46,577 bases of DNA from Bacillus sp. MUM 116 (GTDB taxonomy: Bacteria; Bacillota; Bacilli; Bacillales; Cytobacillaceae), in assembly GCF_001866655.1 (NCBI RefSeq), contig NZ_MLYR01000072.1, positions 1 to 46,577 on the forward strand. The letters run 5' to 3'. The position numbers and the translations under genes are program-made. Of the stretch, positions 19,208-27,495 are shown in pieces. Numbering within the stretch: position 1 is the first letter of the stretch; each line of letters starts with the position of its first letter. Under the pieces are notes generated by a model. That model was not told where the DNA came from. It saw only the letters and a list, made by a program, of their open reading frames with translations, and searched no databases.

Positions 19208-20473
19208 TTACTGTCCAATATACTTCTCTGAATCCTTCACAGCCTCATTCAATAACTGTTTACCGTCTTGTCCAAGCATGATTGCATTAATAGCAGCTGA
19301 TAGGTTTCGATTGATTTCATCCCAATTTTTATTTAGTAAAAAAGCAGGAGTATCATTTGATCGTTCAAGCATTTTATAAAACGGCTTAATGATTGGGTCT
19401 TGGTCCGTTTTCATTTCTTTTACTACACTAATCCGAACAGGTAAATCAGAGGTTCTCATTTTAATCGCTTCTGGTGATGAATAGAATTTCACAAACTTCC
19501 AAGCTAAATCCTTATGTTTAGAATCTTTTGCGATTGAAACTGCTGAAGAAGCAATAACACCTTTTACAGGTTTTGCACCAAATGACGGCATTTCGACTGT
19601 ACCGAAATTCACCTTCGCTTCCTTAAAGCCTTCCAATGGCCAAATACCGCTTTCCCACATGGCAAGCTTACCTGCCTTGAATATATCATCACCGCTTTGT
19701 TGATTTTTCCCTCCAACAAGGACAGCACTTCTATCCTTTACCATATCTGCAAACATTGTTAGTGATTGGATTGTCTCTGGACTATTCATGTATCCCTCAA
19801 TTTTCTTTCCATCATTACTAATAAAACTTGAACCATTGCTCCAAACAAAACCTTGTAAATCATACGTATCCGGCTCAGGTCTTACTCCGAATCCATACTG
19901 TTTCTTGGATGGGTCAGATAATTTCTTTGCAATATTTTTAAAGTCATCCCATGTCCAGCCATCTTTCGGATAAGGGATTTTTGCTGCATCAAATAAATCC
20001 TTGTTGTAATAAACAACCCTTGTCGTGAAACCTGCTGGCATCCCATACACTTTTCCATACATACTGGAGTAGTTAAATAACCCCTGATAAAAATCATTCA
20101 TGTCCATTTCCGAATCATTTTTAATTAAATGATCAAGCGGTTCCAACGATTGAAAGTAAGCAGGAAAATTCCACATATACATAACATCCGGAGGGTTTTT
20201 TGCCCCAAACGCTGCAGCCAGCTTCTGATCAAACCCATCTCCGTAAGCTTCTACTTGAACCTTTACATCCGGGTTTTTTTCTTCAAATTTTTTCGCAACC
20301 ATTTCTTGGATTTTTAATTCTTCTCCTGAATCCCATGTAGCAAAACGAAGGATCGTTTTTCCGCTGCTATCTTTCCCATTTGCATCTCCCGTACTGCTTG
20401 ATTTACTGTTGGAACATGCAGCCATTGCAAAAAGTAAAAGGAATGCTAAAAAAGTAACCATCAATTTCTTCAT
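19208..20473 (-). CDS. Extracellular sugar-binding lipoprotein (importer 1)
   Basis: This 421-aa family 1 solute-binding protein has signal peptide MKKLMVTFLAFLLLFAMAAC, lipobox MAAC with the acylated Cys at residue 20, followed by a Ser/Asn-rich linker. The mature domain starts TILRFATWDSGEE, typical of oligosaccharide binders. AAGGGGG precedes the ATG. It is the first gene of the structural operon and lies 145 bp after the response-regulator gene, a gap that contains a hairpin and two cre-like sequences. YesM/YesN-type two-component systems commonly regulate the importer genes next to them. Confidence 0.92.
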   Translation of the reverse strand: MKKLMVTFLAFLLLFAMAACSNSKSSSTGDANGKDSSGKTILRFATWDSGEELKIQEMVAKKFEEKNPDVKVQVEAYGDGFDQKLAAAFGAKNPPDVMYMWNFPAYFQSLEPLDHLIKNDSEMDMNDFYQGLFNYSSMYGKVYGMPAGFTTRVVYYNKDLFDAAKIPYPKDGWTWDDFKNIAKKLSDPSKKQYGFGVRPEPDTYDLQGFVWSNGSSFISNDGKKIEGYMNSPETIQSLTMFADMVKDRSAVLVGGKNQQSGDDIFKAGKLAMWESGIWPLEGFKEAKVNFGTVEMPSFGAKPVKGVIASSAVSIAKDSKHKDLAWKFVKFYSSPEAIKMRTSDLPVRISVVKEMKTDQDPIIKPFYKMLERSNDTPAFLLNKNWDEINRNLSAAINAIMLGQDGKQLLNEAVKDSEKYIGQ

Positions 20474-20505
20474 TTCAATTCCCCCTTTTTATCCTTATAA
20501 ATAAC

Positions 20506-20545
20506 AGAAACCGCTTTCATTGTAACCTGTATGAAAGCGGTCTAA
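20506..20545 (-). promoter_or_regulatory. Hairpin with two inverted cre-like (CcpA) sites
   Basis: An 11-bp stem ACCGCTTTCAT/ATGAAAGCGGT (20510-20520 with 20531-20541) sits 37 bp before the binding-protein start. Each arm matches the cre consensus TGWAANCGNTNWCA at 13 of 14 positions: TGAAAGCGGTTTCT on the minus strand (20506-20519) and TGAAAGCGGTCTAA on the plus strand (20532-20545). On the minus strand the hairpin is followed by a weak T-rich tract. It could act as a partial terminator between regulator and transporter genes, as a CcpA roadblock, or as both. Confidence 0.55.
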
Positions 20546-20618
20546 AACTTAAATTCATCTTATTCTATTTGTAATATTGTTTGAAGTTTTACAAAATACA
20601 GAATGATTAGCGATTTTG

Positions 20619-21764
20619 TTAGCTGATATTCACCTTTTTGTTTTGTCGATAATCGGATGGTGTGATCCCTATACATTTTTTAAACCATTTACTGAAGTAT
20701 TTTCCATCCTGAATCCCTATTTTTTCGCTGATTTCCTGTGATGTCAGCGATGTATTTTCAAGAAGATTACAAGCCGCCTGTACTTTTATTCTTTCCGTAA
20801 AGGCGATAAAACTTTCACCTACAGCTTTTTTAAACATAGTACTAAAATGGCTGCGGCTTAGGCCAACCTCAAGCGCAATATCTGTAGAAGAAATAGGTTC
20901 ATCCAATTGCAAAATAATCTTTTCGACAGCCTTTTGAATCGGTAATGGCCAATTTTCCATGGAATAGTTAAATTGTTTTTCAAATTTTAGCTGTCTGTAT
21001 AGCGATGAAACACCATTCATCCACTCTTTTTTTCCTTGATTTGGACCATTTACCTTCCATCGAACAGTTGGCTCAATCCCTCTGGCTTCGACGAGTATTC
21101 GCTCAAATTGCGGCTGTGACTTTTCCGGAATAAAAATAAACGCCTGATCCTGACCGCAAGGAATTTTTGCAAATAGTTTATCTTCAGATGATAGCTTGGC
21201 AAGTAAAAACTCAAAGCTTTTTAAATGATTTAATAAATAAATAAAATAGGGCTGCTGCATCCATTTCCAATCTTTTGAAAACAACTCTTCTAAAATCGTT
21301 GGAAACGAGTTATCAAAATCACATAACCACTCATAGAATTCCTTTGCCAATGAAGAGGAGTCAAAGCTATTTTGCTGACGGTTAATTGAATTGAGTTCAC
21401 CCTCGAATCGCTTAAGATATTCTTCAAATTGCTGATCCTGGAAAGCTGTTTTCAAAATATACCCTGAGGCACCTATATTCATCCCCTCCTGGGCATATGT
21501 AAAGTCTCGATGACAGCTTAACAATAATATTTTTGTTTCAGGAGAAGATTGTTTAATTTTTCTCGCAAGTTCGATACCGTTCATTTCCGGCATGACAATA
21601 TCTGTGATGACAATTTCGGGACAATGTTCCTCGAATATTTCCCAGGCCTTTTGCCCGTTGGGGGCATCCGCAATCACCGTCATTTGATATTTTCCCCAAT
21701 CAACAGTTGCGATTAATCCTTTTCGAACAATTAATTCATCGTCAACAATCATTACCTTAATCAT
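20619..21764 (-). CDS. Response regulator with AraC-type DNA-binding domain (YesN-like)
   Basis: A 381-aa regulator. The receiver domain (residues 1-120) has the acidic pair DDE at 8-10, the phosphoacceptor D55 in TDIVMPEMNG and the conserved Lys near 104. A middle region of about 150 residues follows. The C-terminal ~100 residues are an AraC/XylS double helix-turn-helix (SSTDIALEVGLSRSHF and SQEISEKIGIQDGKYF). It overlaps the kinase gene by 8 bp, so the two are translationally coupled, and AAGGAG precedes its ATG. The pair most likely senses an extracellular oligosaccharide and activates the importer 1 operon directly downstream. Confidence 0.93.
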   Translation of the reverse strand: MIKVMIVDDELIVRKGLIATVDWGKYQMTVIADAPNGQKAWEIFEEHCPEIVITDIVMPEMNGIELARKIKQSSPETKILLLSCHRDFTYAQEGMNIGASGYILKTAFQDQQFEEYLKRFEGELNSINRQQNSFDSSSLAKEFYEWLCDFDNSFPTILEELFSKDWKWMQQPYFIYLLNHLKSFEFLLAKLSSEDKLFAKIPCGQDQAFIFIPEKSQPQFERILVEARGIEPTVRWKVNGPNQGKKEWMNGVSSLYRQLKFEKQFNYSMENWPLPIQKAVEKIILQLDEPISSTDIALEVGLSRSHFSTMFKKAVGESFIAFTERIKVQAACNLLENTSLTSQEISEKIGIQDGKYFSKWFKKCIGITPSDYRQNKKVNIS

Positions 21765-23475
21765 TTGTGTTTCTCCTTTTGGGCCATCTCATTCTAAAGA
21801 TTGTCTTAACCCCGATAATAGATTCGATTGTTAAACCATACTCAATACCAAAATGGAGCTTTATACGTTGGTCGACATTATAAACGCCGATTCCTTTTCC
21901 TCTTACATCATGTTGTTTCGGGTCAAGAAGTTTCCTAATGGTTTCCTTATCCATTCCTTTTCCGTCATCTTCTAATGTAAGTTCAATATATTCATGTTTT
22001 TCCGCCACTTTCAGTTCAATTCTCCCTTGTCCATCTTCAAAAGCATGAAAAAAGATATTTTCAAATAATGGCTGAAGAGTCATTCTTGGAATTAAGCAGT
22101 CTAAACATTCATCCTGTACTTCTTCAATGTAATCAAATGTATGGCCGTACCGGACCTCCTGTACCTTTAAATAATGCTGAATGGTCTGTAGTTCTTTTTG
22201 CAATGGGATTAACTCATCAGAAAAATTTAAGTTCTCATGGAGGACCTCTGTTAAATGGTAAATCATTGCTTGAACTTCCTTCGCCCCTAAAAGTCTTGCC
22301 TTCCACTGGATTGAGTTTAACGTGTTAAATAATAGATGCGGGTTAATTTGATAATGGAATGCCTTTAACTCGGCTTGTCTTTTTAAACGCTCTGTTAAGC
22401 TAATTTGATCAATTAATCCTTTAATTTGATTAACCATGTCATTAAAGCTTCTCCCTAAAACCGCTAATTCATCATCTGAAGTAATTGCTATTTGTGTATT
22501 TAAATCCCCTTTACTTACCCTTTCCATGGAGGTTTTAAGACTTTTGATCCGTTTTGACATTGGAACAGAAAATAAGACTGCTAAAATGCAGGCCAGAATG
22601 ATTGAAAATATTATAGCTAAAATGCTGTAACGATAAATGACATTTGAAGATTTGTAAAAATACTTTTGCGGAATCCGGACATTAATATCCCACCCATACG
22701 TCTCGATATGGTTTTTATATACAATATCTGTTGGTAAATCCCCTGGTGCATTTTTGGTTTTATAGACAATCTGATGATTACCATTTTTTAGAGTAATCGA
22801 AGAATGTAATGATTTTTCTAAGAACGTAATATACGAAAGCAATTCCTCAGCATTCGTTTCAATTAAAAGCTTACTGCCTTTTAAAACACCGAACTGGCTT
22901 TCAATTGGCAAAACCATTCCCATTAATTTTTCTTTTTTATTCCCTGTATAATAATGGTCTGCATTATAGAAGCCAATCCATAGCTGACCCTCATTTAAGT
23001 TATTAATTTCTTTCCAAAAAGGCTTCAGAAAGAGTTGATGAACATTCAGACGGTCATTTCCATAATAGTAGCCTGAATTTGTTATTAGATAAATCCCCTT
23101 TGTATTATAGGTTTTATGTGCTTCCAAATACCGTTCAAAATTTTTGTTTTCAATAAAGGCCGAATACGTCTTTGGTATTTCTTCTTTTAAAATGATTAAA
23201 GTTGGATCAGAAAGATAGTTATTGATATCCTTTGAAACTACATACATTTGTTGAATTGTATTTTCAATTTGTTTATCTAATTGTGAAACAGCAAAACGCT
23301 CATAATCATTATATTGTTTGTTGACAATCGTCGAAGACTTTTCATAGGAAAGCAGACCAAAGAGAGCTAATGGAATAAGCGCCACCATAAGAAAAAACAC
23401 AACCATTTTTGTGCGGATATTACGATAAAAAAGAAATTTTATTCCTGCTGCTATATTTTTAAAAAAATTGTTCAT
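21757..23475 (-). CDS. Sensor histidine kinase, YesM family
   Basis: A membrane kinase of about 572 aa. A first transmembrane helix (residues 28-47, counted from the open frame start) is followed by a ~235-residue extracellular sensor region, a second helix (285-308), a HAMP domain, the His_kinase region YQINPHLLFNTLNS (phosphoacceptor H384) and an ATPase domain with EDDGKGMD and GKGIGVYNV. This architecture defines the YesM/LytS-like class paired with AraC-type regulators. The frame opens at 23487. ATG 23475 is preferred because GGTGGGAG precedes it, although spacing is tight. It is the first gene of the carbohydrate locus. Confidence 0.92.
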   Translation of the reverse strand: MNNFFKNIAAGIKFLFYRNIRTKMVVFFLMVALIPLALFGLLSYEKSSTIVNKQYNDYERFAVSQLDKQIENTIQQMYVVSKDINNYLSDPTLIILKEEIPKTYSAFIENKNFERYLEAHKTYNTKGIYLITNSGYYYGNDRLNVHQLFLKPFWKEINNLNEGQLWIGFYNADHYYTGNKKEKLMGMVLPIESQFGVLKGSKLLIETNAEELLSYITFLEKSLHSSITLKNGNHQIVYKTKNAPGDLPTDIVYKNHIETYGWDINVRIPQKYFYKSSNVIYRYSILAIIFSIILACILAVLFSVPMSKRIKSLKTSMERVSKGDLNTQIAITSDDELAVLGRSFNDMVNQIKGLIDQISLTERLKRQAELKAFHYQINPHLLFNTLNSIQWKARLLGAKEVQAMIYHLTEVLHENLNFSDELIPLQKELQTIQHYLKVQEVRYGHTFDYIEEVQDECLDCLIPRMTLQPLFENIFFHAFEDGQGRIELKVAEKHEYIELTLEDDGKGMDKETIRKLLDPKQHDVRGKGIGVYNVDQRIKLHFGIEYGLTIESIIGVKTIFRMRWPKRRNTND

Positions 23476-23652
23476 TTCTCCCACCATTCAAAGAAAGAGT
23501 TTTCTGCCATAATCTATCATATCAAAAATATTGGGAATTGAGAGAACTTTTAAAATTGAAGCTAAAGGAAAAACCTGGTGAAATTTTCATCGTAAGAAAA
23601 AAGAAAATAGGTAAAAACTATATTCATTCAAAATTAAAGAGGTGGATATTTT

Positions 23653-23796
23653 ATGAGTGAACAATGCTTTTACTGCACGAATGAGATCGAAAATAATCAG
23701 TTCCATCATGTTACTTTTATATCTTCCAACAAGGAAAGAGACGAAACACTCTGCGGCGAATGCTACCAAGAATGGTTACATGGATTAAAAGAATGA
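23653..23796 (+). CDS. Small zinc-ribbon-like protein (47 aa)
   Basis: A 47-aa open frame with a good ribosome binding site (AAAGAGGTGGAT) and ATG. It carries two CxxC pairs, CFYC at residues 5-8 and CGEC near 37-40, spaced like a small treble-clef or ribbon zinc site; the rest is acidic and polar. It is divergent from the kinase gene and followed by a hairpin. Small CxxC proteins of this kind are common and mostly uncharacterised in Bacillus. The coding call rests on the SD and the paired cysteines. Confidence 0.65.
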   Translation: MSEQCFYCTNEIENNQFHHVTFISSNKERDETLCGECYQEWLHGLKE

Positions 23797-23804
23797 ATTT
23801 TATT

Positions 23805-23836
23805 CAGCAGCCCCTCCGGCTGCTGATTTCTATTTT
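23805..23836 (+). terminator. Putative terminator after the small zinc-ribbon gene
   Basis: Perfect 8-bp GC-rich stem CAGCAGCC/GGCTGCTG (23805-23812 with 23818-23825), followed by a T-rich but interrupted tract. It starts 9 bp after the stop codon. Confidence 0.65.
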
Positions 23837-24010
23837 GGACCTAAAAACTCCCTGACCCCTTTTATCTACATACTTTCATCTCCAATTTTTCCTCGTTCTT
23901 TTTATCTTCCAATTATGGTATCTTTAGTTAACAAATAAGAATGTAACCATGCAAACAACAGGAATAAAGGGAATGTATAACCTTGAAGTGGGAAATTGGA
24001 GTGTATTTCA

Positions 24011-26536
24011 TTGTCAATTAAAAAGAAACTTCCATTAATTTTTTGTATAATCGTTTTTATCATTTTAGTCGCGAATAATGCCTTTCATTATATTCGGTCG
24101 AAAAATCAATTGCTTGACTATAATAAAAAAGAAATTGCCATGATTACAAAAGAAGTTTCGGTTCAGGTAGAAAATACAAAACAAGGCTCAGAATATGTTG
24201 AAGACATCCTTGCAAGAGAGTTACGGATTGCTTCGATTGCGATAAAAAAAGCACTTCCGCCAAGATACCAGGACGTAACAAATGAACAGCTAGAAAAACT
24301 TGCAAGGGAATTAAGAGTTTCCCATATCACGCTTTTAGCCAAAACGAAAGATGACGTTGTCGGTGTCCGATCCTCAGACCCAAAAGAATTGAATATGGGG
24401 ACAAAAGGCTGGGGCTACTGGTATGATGCCTACCTTCAGCTTTTTGCATTAAAACCCGTTACTGTAAAAAAAGGGCTGGCTCTTCCTTATTACTGGTCCG
24501 GACCAATGGAAAAAGCCTCCTCCAATCCCGACCATATAGATAAATGGGGCTATTATTATGATGGCACAACCAATTATATTATTGACCCTTACTTTCGTGA
24601 TAGTACGGTTCTGGAATATGAGGAACGTTTTGGTCCAGGGAAAATAATCGAGAACTTTACAAAGGAACCAGGTATCCTGGAAATGTCAGTTTTGAATCCG
24701 AAAAACTTTGGTCAAAAAGAAGAAGTGGTTCATTTAAACGGCAATAGCTATACGCGGATTTCTGCAGAGCCTAAATGGTATGGTACCTATGATAAGTATC
24801 CGAATATTAAGGTAGATGCCAAATTTGTTAAAAAAGCGATACAAACCAATAAAGTCCAGTATTATCATGGCACGCTTAAAGACAAGAATGTGATGAAAAC
24901 CTTTGTTCCTGTAAACATCAGAAATGATCAACCCTATGTAATTTGTCTTGTTTATGATTACGGTCTAATCCAAAATGAACTGTTACATGAGTTAAAAGTT
25001 CACATTCTTCTTTCCATTGTGATTATGATTCTCGTATTAATCATTAGTTTTATTTTTTCCCGTTCCATTACAAAACCAATTGGATATATTGTCGAACAGG
25101 TCAATGAAATTGCTTTAGGTAACTTCGGGAAAAAATTACATTTAAATCGCAAAGACGAACTGGGATTGCTCACCGAAAATGTGAATGCTTTATCGAACCA
25201 TTTACTACATTATGTCAATGATTTAAATCAAAGTAAAAAATTAATTGAATATCAAGCCCATCATGACCCGCTGACAGGTTTGACCAATCGCAGATACTTT
25301 CAGGAGCAGCTAAAACCCATTATTGATGAAGCGAATGAAAAACACGAAACCGTATCGGTTTTATTTATCGATTTGGATCGGTTTAAACATGTTAATGATT
25401 CCTTTGGACATAACAAAGGGGATGAATTACTGAAAATCGTGGCAAATCGGATCCAAAGGTGCCTGTTGGAGAATAATCATCTTATTACAAGACAAGGCGG
25501 CGATGAATTTATCATTTTAATGAAAAATTTGGACGTGGATGCAACTACCGCAGCTGCAGAAAAAATCATTAATACGTTGAAAAAACCATACTCCATTGCT
25601 GGAACTGAACTTTACCTCGGTGCCAGCTGTGGAATCAGTATGTATCCAAAGCACACCCATAATCTGGATACATTAATTATCTATGCAGATATGGCAATGT
25701 ACTCTGCGAAAAAAATGGGCGGCAATCGGTTCATTGTTTTTAACGAACATATTAGCAAAATAAGTCAGGAACGTCCAAGATTTGAGTCACGACTAAGAAA
25801 AGCAATCGAGAATCAAAAAATAGCAGTTCATTATCAGCCAAAAATGAATGTTCAAACGAACACAATTTACGGTGCAGAAGCATTATTAAGATGGACAGAT
25901 GAGGAATTGGGCTTTGTCTCACCAGAGGTTTTTATCCCGATTGCAGAGGATACGGGATTAATTCAGCCACTATGGGAATTAGTCATGAAGAAGGCTTGTC
26001 AACAGGTAAGTGAATGGAATTCAAAGTTCCAGCGGTCATTAAACATTTCTGTCAATTTCTCTGCTAGGCAATTTCAGGAGCCTTCCAATATGGTTAAACA
26101 GGTGAAGAATATTTTGCAGGAAAGTAAATTAGATTCAAAGAATTTTGAGATAGAAATTACCGAGAGTATTCTACTTAATAATTCAACGGAACTTGTACAA
26201 TCCCTTCAATCACTGCAGGACATGGGGATTTCCATTTCCATTGATGATTTTGGGACAGGGTACTCATCGCTAAGTTATTTGAAAAACTTGCCGATTAACA
26301 CCTTAAAAATTGATAAATCCTTTATTCAAAACATTAGTGAGAATCTAGCTAATACAGAAATTCCGGAAGCGATTATTAATATGGCCCGCGGACTTCAGCT
26401 GGATGTAATTGCCGAAGGGGTCGAAACGGAGTATCAAAAAGAATTTTTAATAGCAAAAAATTGTGTACAGATGCAGGGATATTTGTTTAGTAAGCCATTA
26501 AGTCATGACGCGTTTGAAGCGTTTTTAAGTAAATAA
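24011..26536 (+). CDS. GGDEF-EAL cyclic-di-GMP protein with extracellular sensor
   Basis: A membrane signalling protein of about 841 aa. It has an N-terminal helix, a ~300-residue extracytoplasmic sensor region, a second helix (about 336-355, counted from 23996), HAMP, GGDEF and EAL domains. The GGDEF motif is intact (501-505) but an RxxD inhibitory site is not seen five residues upstream (ENNH instead). The EAL domain keeps EALLRW (628-633), the DDFGTGYSSLSYL loop (750-762) and EGVE (807-810), so phosphodiesterase activity is likely. The frame opens at TTG 23996. TTG 24011 is preferred since GGAG lies 9 nt before it and the product starts MSIKKKLPLIF. It is monocistronic, ended by a shared terminator. 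Confidence 0.9.
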   Translation: MSIKKKLPLIFCIIVFIILVANNAFHYIRSKNQLLDYNKKEIAMITKEVSVQVENTKQGSEYVEDILARELRIASIAIKKALPPRYQDVTNEQLEKLARELRVSHITLLAKTKDDVVGVRSSDPKELNMGTKGWGYWYDAYLQLFALKPVTVKKGLALPYYWSGPMEKASSNPDHIDKWGYYYDGTTNYIIDPYFRDSTVLEYEERFGPGKIIENFTKEPGILEMSVLNPKNFGQKEEVVHLNGNSYTRISAEPKWYGTYDKYPNIKVDAKFVKKAIQTNKVQYYHGTLKDKNVMKTFVPVNIRNDQPYVICLVYDYGLIQNELLHELKVHILLSIVIMILVLIISFIFSRSITKPIGYIVEQVNEIALGNFGKKLHLNRKDELGLLTENVNALSNHLLHYVNDLNQSKKLIEYQAHHDPLTGLTNRRYFQEQLKPIIDEANEKHETVSVLFIDLDRFKHVNDSFGHNKGDELLKIVANRIQRCLLENNHLITRQGGDEFIILMKNLDVDATTAAAEKIINTLKKPYSIAGTELYLGASCGISMYPKHTHNLDTLIIYADMAMYSAKKMGGNRFIVFNEHISKISQERPRFESRLRKAIENQKIAVHYQPKMNVQTNTIYGAEALLRWTDEELGFVSPEVFIPIAEDTGLIQPLWELVMKKACQQVSEWNSKFQRSLNISVNFSARQFQEPSNMVKQVKNILQESKLDSKNFEIEITESILLNNSTELVQSLQSLQDMGISISIDDFGTGYSSLSYLKNLPINTLKIDKSFIQNISENLANTEIPEAIINMARGLQLDVIAEGVETEYQKEFLIAKNCVQMQGYLFSKPLSHDAFEAFLSK

Positions 26537-26560
26537 AAGGCAGCCTCGGCTGCCTTTTTA
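26536..26560. terminator. Bidirectional terminator between GGDEF-EAL gene and thrB
   Basis: Stem AAAGGCAGC/GCTGCCTTT (26536-26544 with 26549-26557) with T runs on both sides. It starts at the GGDEF-EAL stop codon and overlaps the thrB stop codon. Confidence 0.88.
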
Positions 26561-27472
26561 TTTTGCACATTCTAATTTATAAATATTGCTGCCTGTCTCA
26601 TCGATGTTTAACAGTTTTACGGACATGGTTGAAAAAGTTTCTTGCAACGCTTCAGCGGCCTTGGTGCCCTTTCCCTTTTCTGCAAAGCAAAGCATTGTCG
26701 GGCCTGCACCGCTTAGAGCTACTCCAAATGCACCATTCGCTTTGGCTGCTTCCTCAATTTCTGAATAAAAAGGAATAAGCGGTTTTCGGTACGGCTGATG
26801 GAATAAATCGGACTCCATCATTTTTCCTGCGAGCTCCCAATTTTGACTAAGAAGTGCGCCAACTAATAAGTTTGCGGTAGCAGAGGCTTGAATTGCTTCA
26901 GAATACGGAAGTACTTCCGGCAAAACTCCTCGCGAATCCTTCGTTAACAATTCTTCATTGGGAATAACAGCAATCATTTCAAACGCCAGATTTGGCAGGG
27001 ACACTAGATCCACTTCGTTTTTCTGATAACATCCCACTACTAATCCCCCATATAACGAAGCTCCAACATTATCAGGATGCCCCTCCAATTCAGTTGCAAG
27101 CAATAGCTTCTCATGGGCTCCCAACCCAAGATTTCCAACAAAATCAGCTAATTCAATCGCTGCAACAATCGCCGATGCACTTGATCCAAGTCCACGGGCT
27201 AATGGAATCTCACTATTTATTTTCACCTTACAAGGTGTCAGGGTCTTTCCGTATTTTGTTGCAATCTCGAGGGCCACTTGGCAAATGAAATTTTCCTCAT
27301 TGTTTGGAAATTGGCTTAATTCCGCTGTTTGCGCAATAAACTCCCAATGATTACTCTTTTCCACTTCTAAAGTTAAATATAAATCGACAGCTATTCCAAT
27401 TGAATCAAATCCTGGACCAAGATTGGCAGAACTTGCTGGAACTTTGATTATGACACGGTTATCCAGGGTCAT
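26558..27472 (-). CDS. thrB: Homoserine kinase
   Basis: This 304-aa GHMP kinase phosphorylates L-homoserine to O-phosphohomoserine, the branch-point step toward threonine. The N-terminal VPASSANLGPGFDSIG, the ATP-binding PLARGLGSSASA (90-101) and the C-terminal GVALSGAGPTMLCF are diagnostic. The length is standard. AAGGAG precedes the ATG. It follows hom by 23 bp and ends at the bidirectional terminator. Threonine synthase (thrC), which sits between these two genes in B. subtilis, is absent from this operon. Confidence 0.96.
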   Translation of the reverse strand: MTLDNRVIIKVPASSANLGPGFDSIGIAVDLYLTLEVEKSNHWEFIAQTAELSQFPNNEENFICQVALEIATKYGKTLTPCKVKINSEIPLARGLGSSASAIVAAIELADFVGNLGLGAHEKLLLATELEGHPDNVGASLYGGLVVGCYQKNEVDLVSLPNLAFEMIAVIPNEELLTKDSRGVLPEVLPYSEAIQASATANLLVGALLSQNWELAGKMMESDLFHQPYRKPLIPFYSEIEEAAKANGAFGVALSGAGPTMLCFAEKGKGTKAAEALQETFSTMSVKLLNIDETGSNIYKLECAK

Positions 27473-27495
27473 CCACAGACAACTCCTTTTTATCT

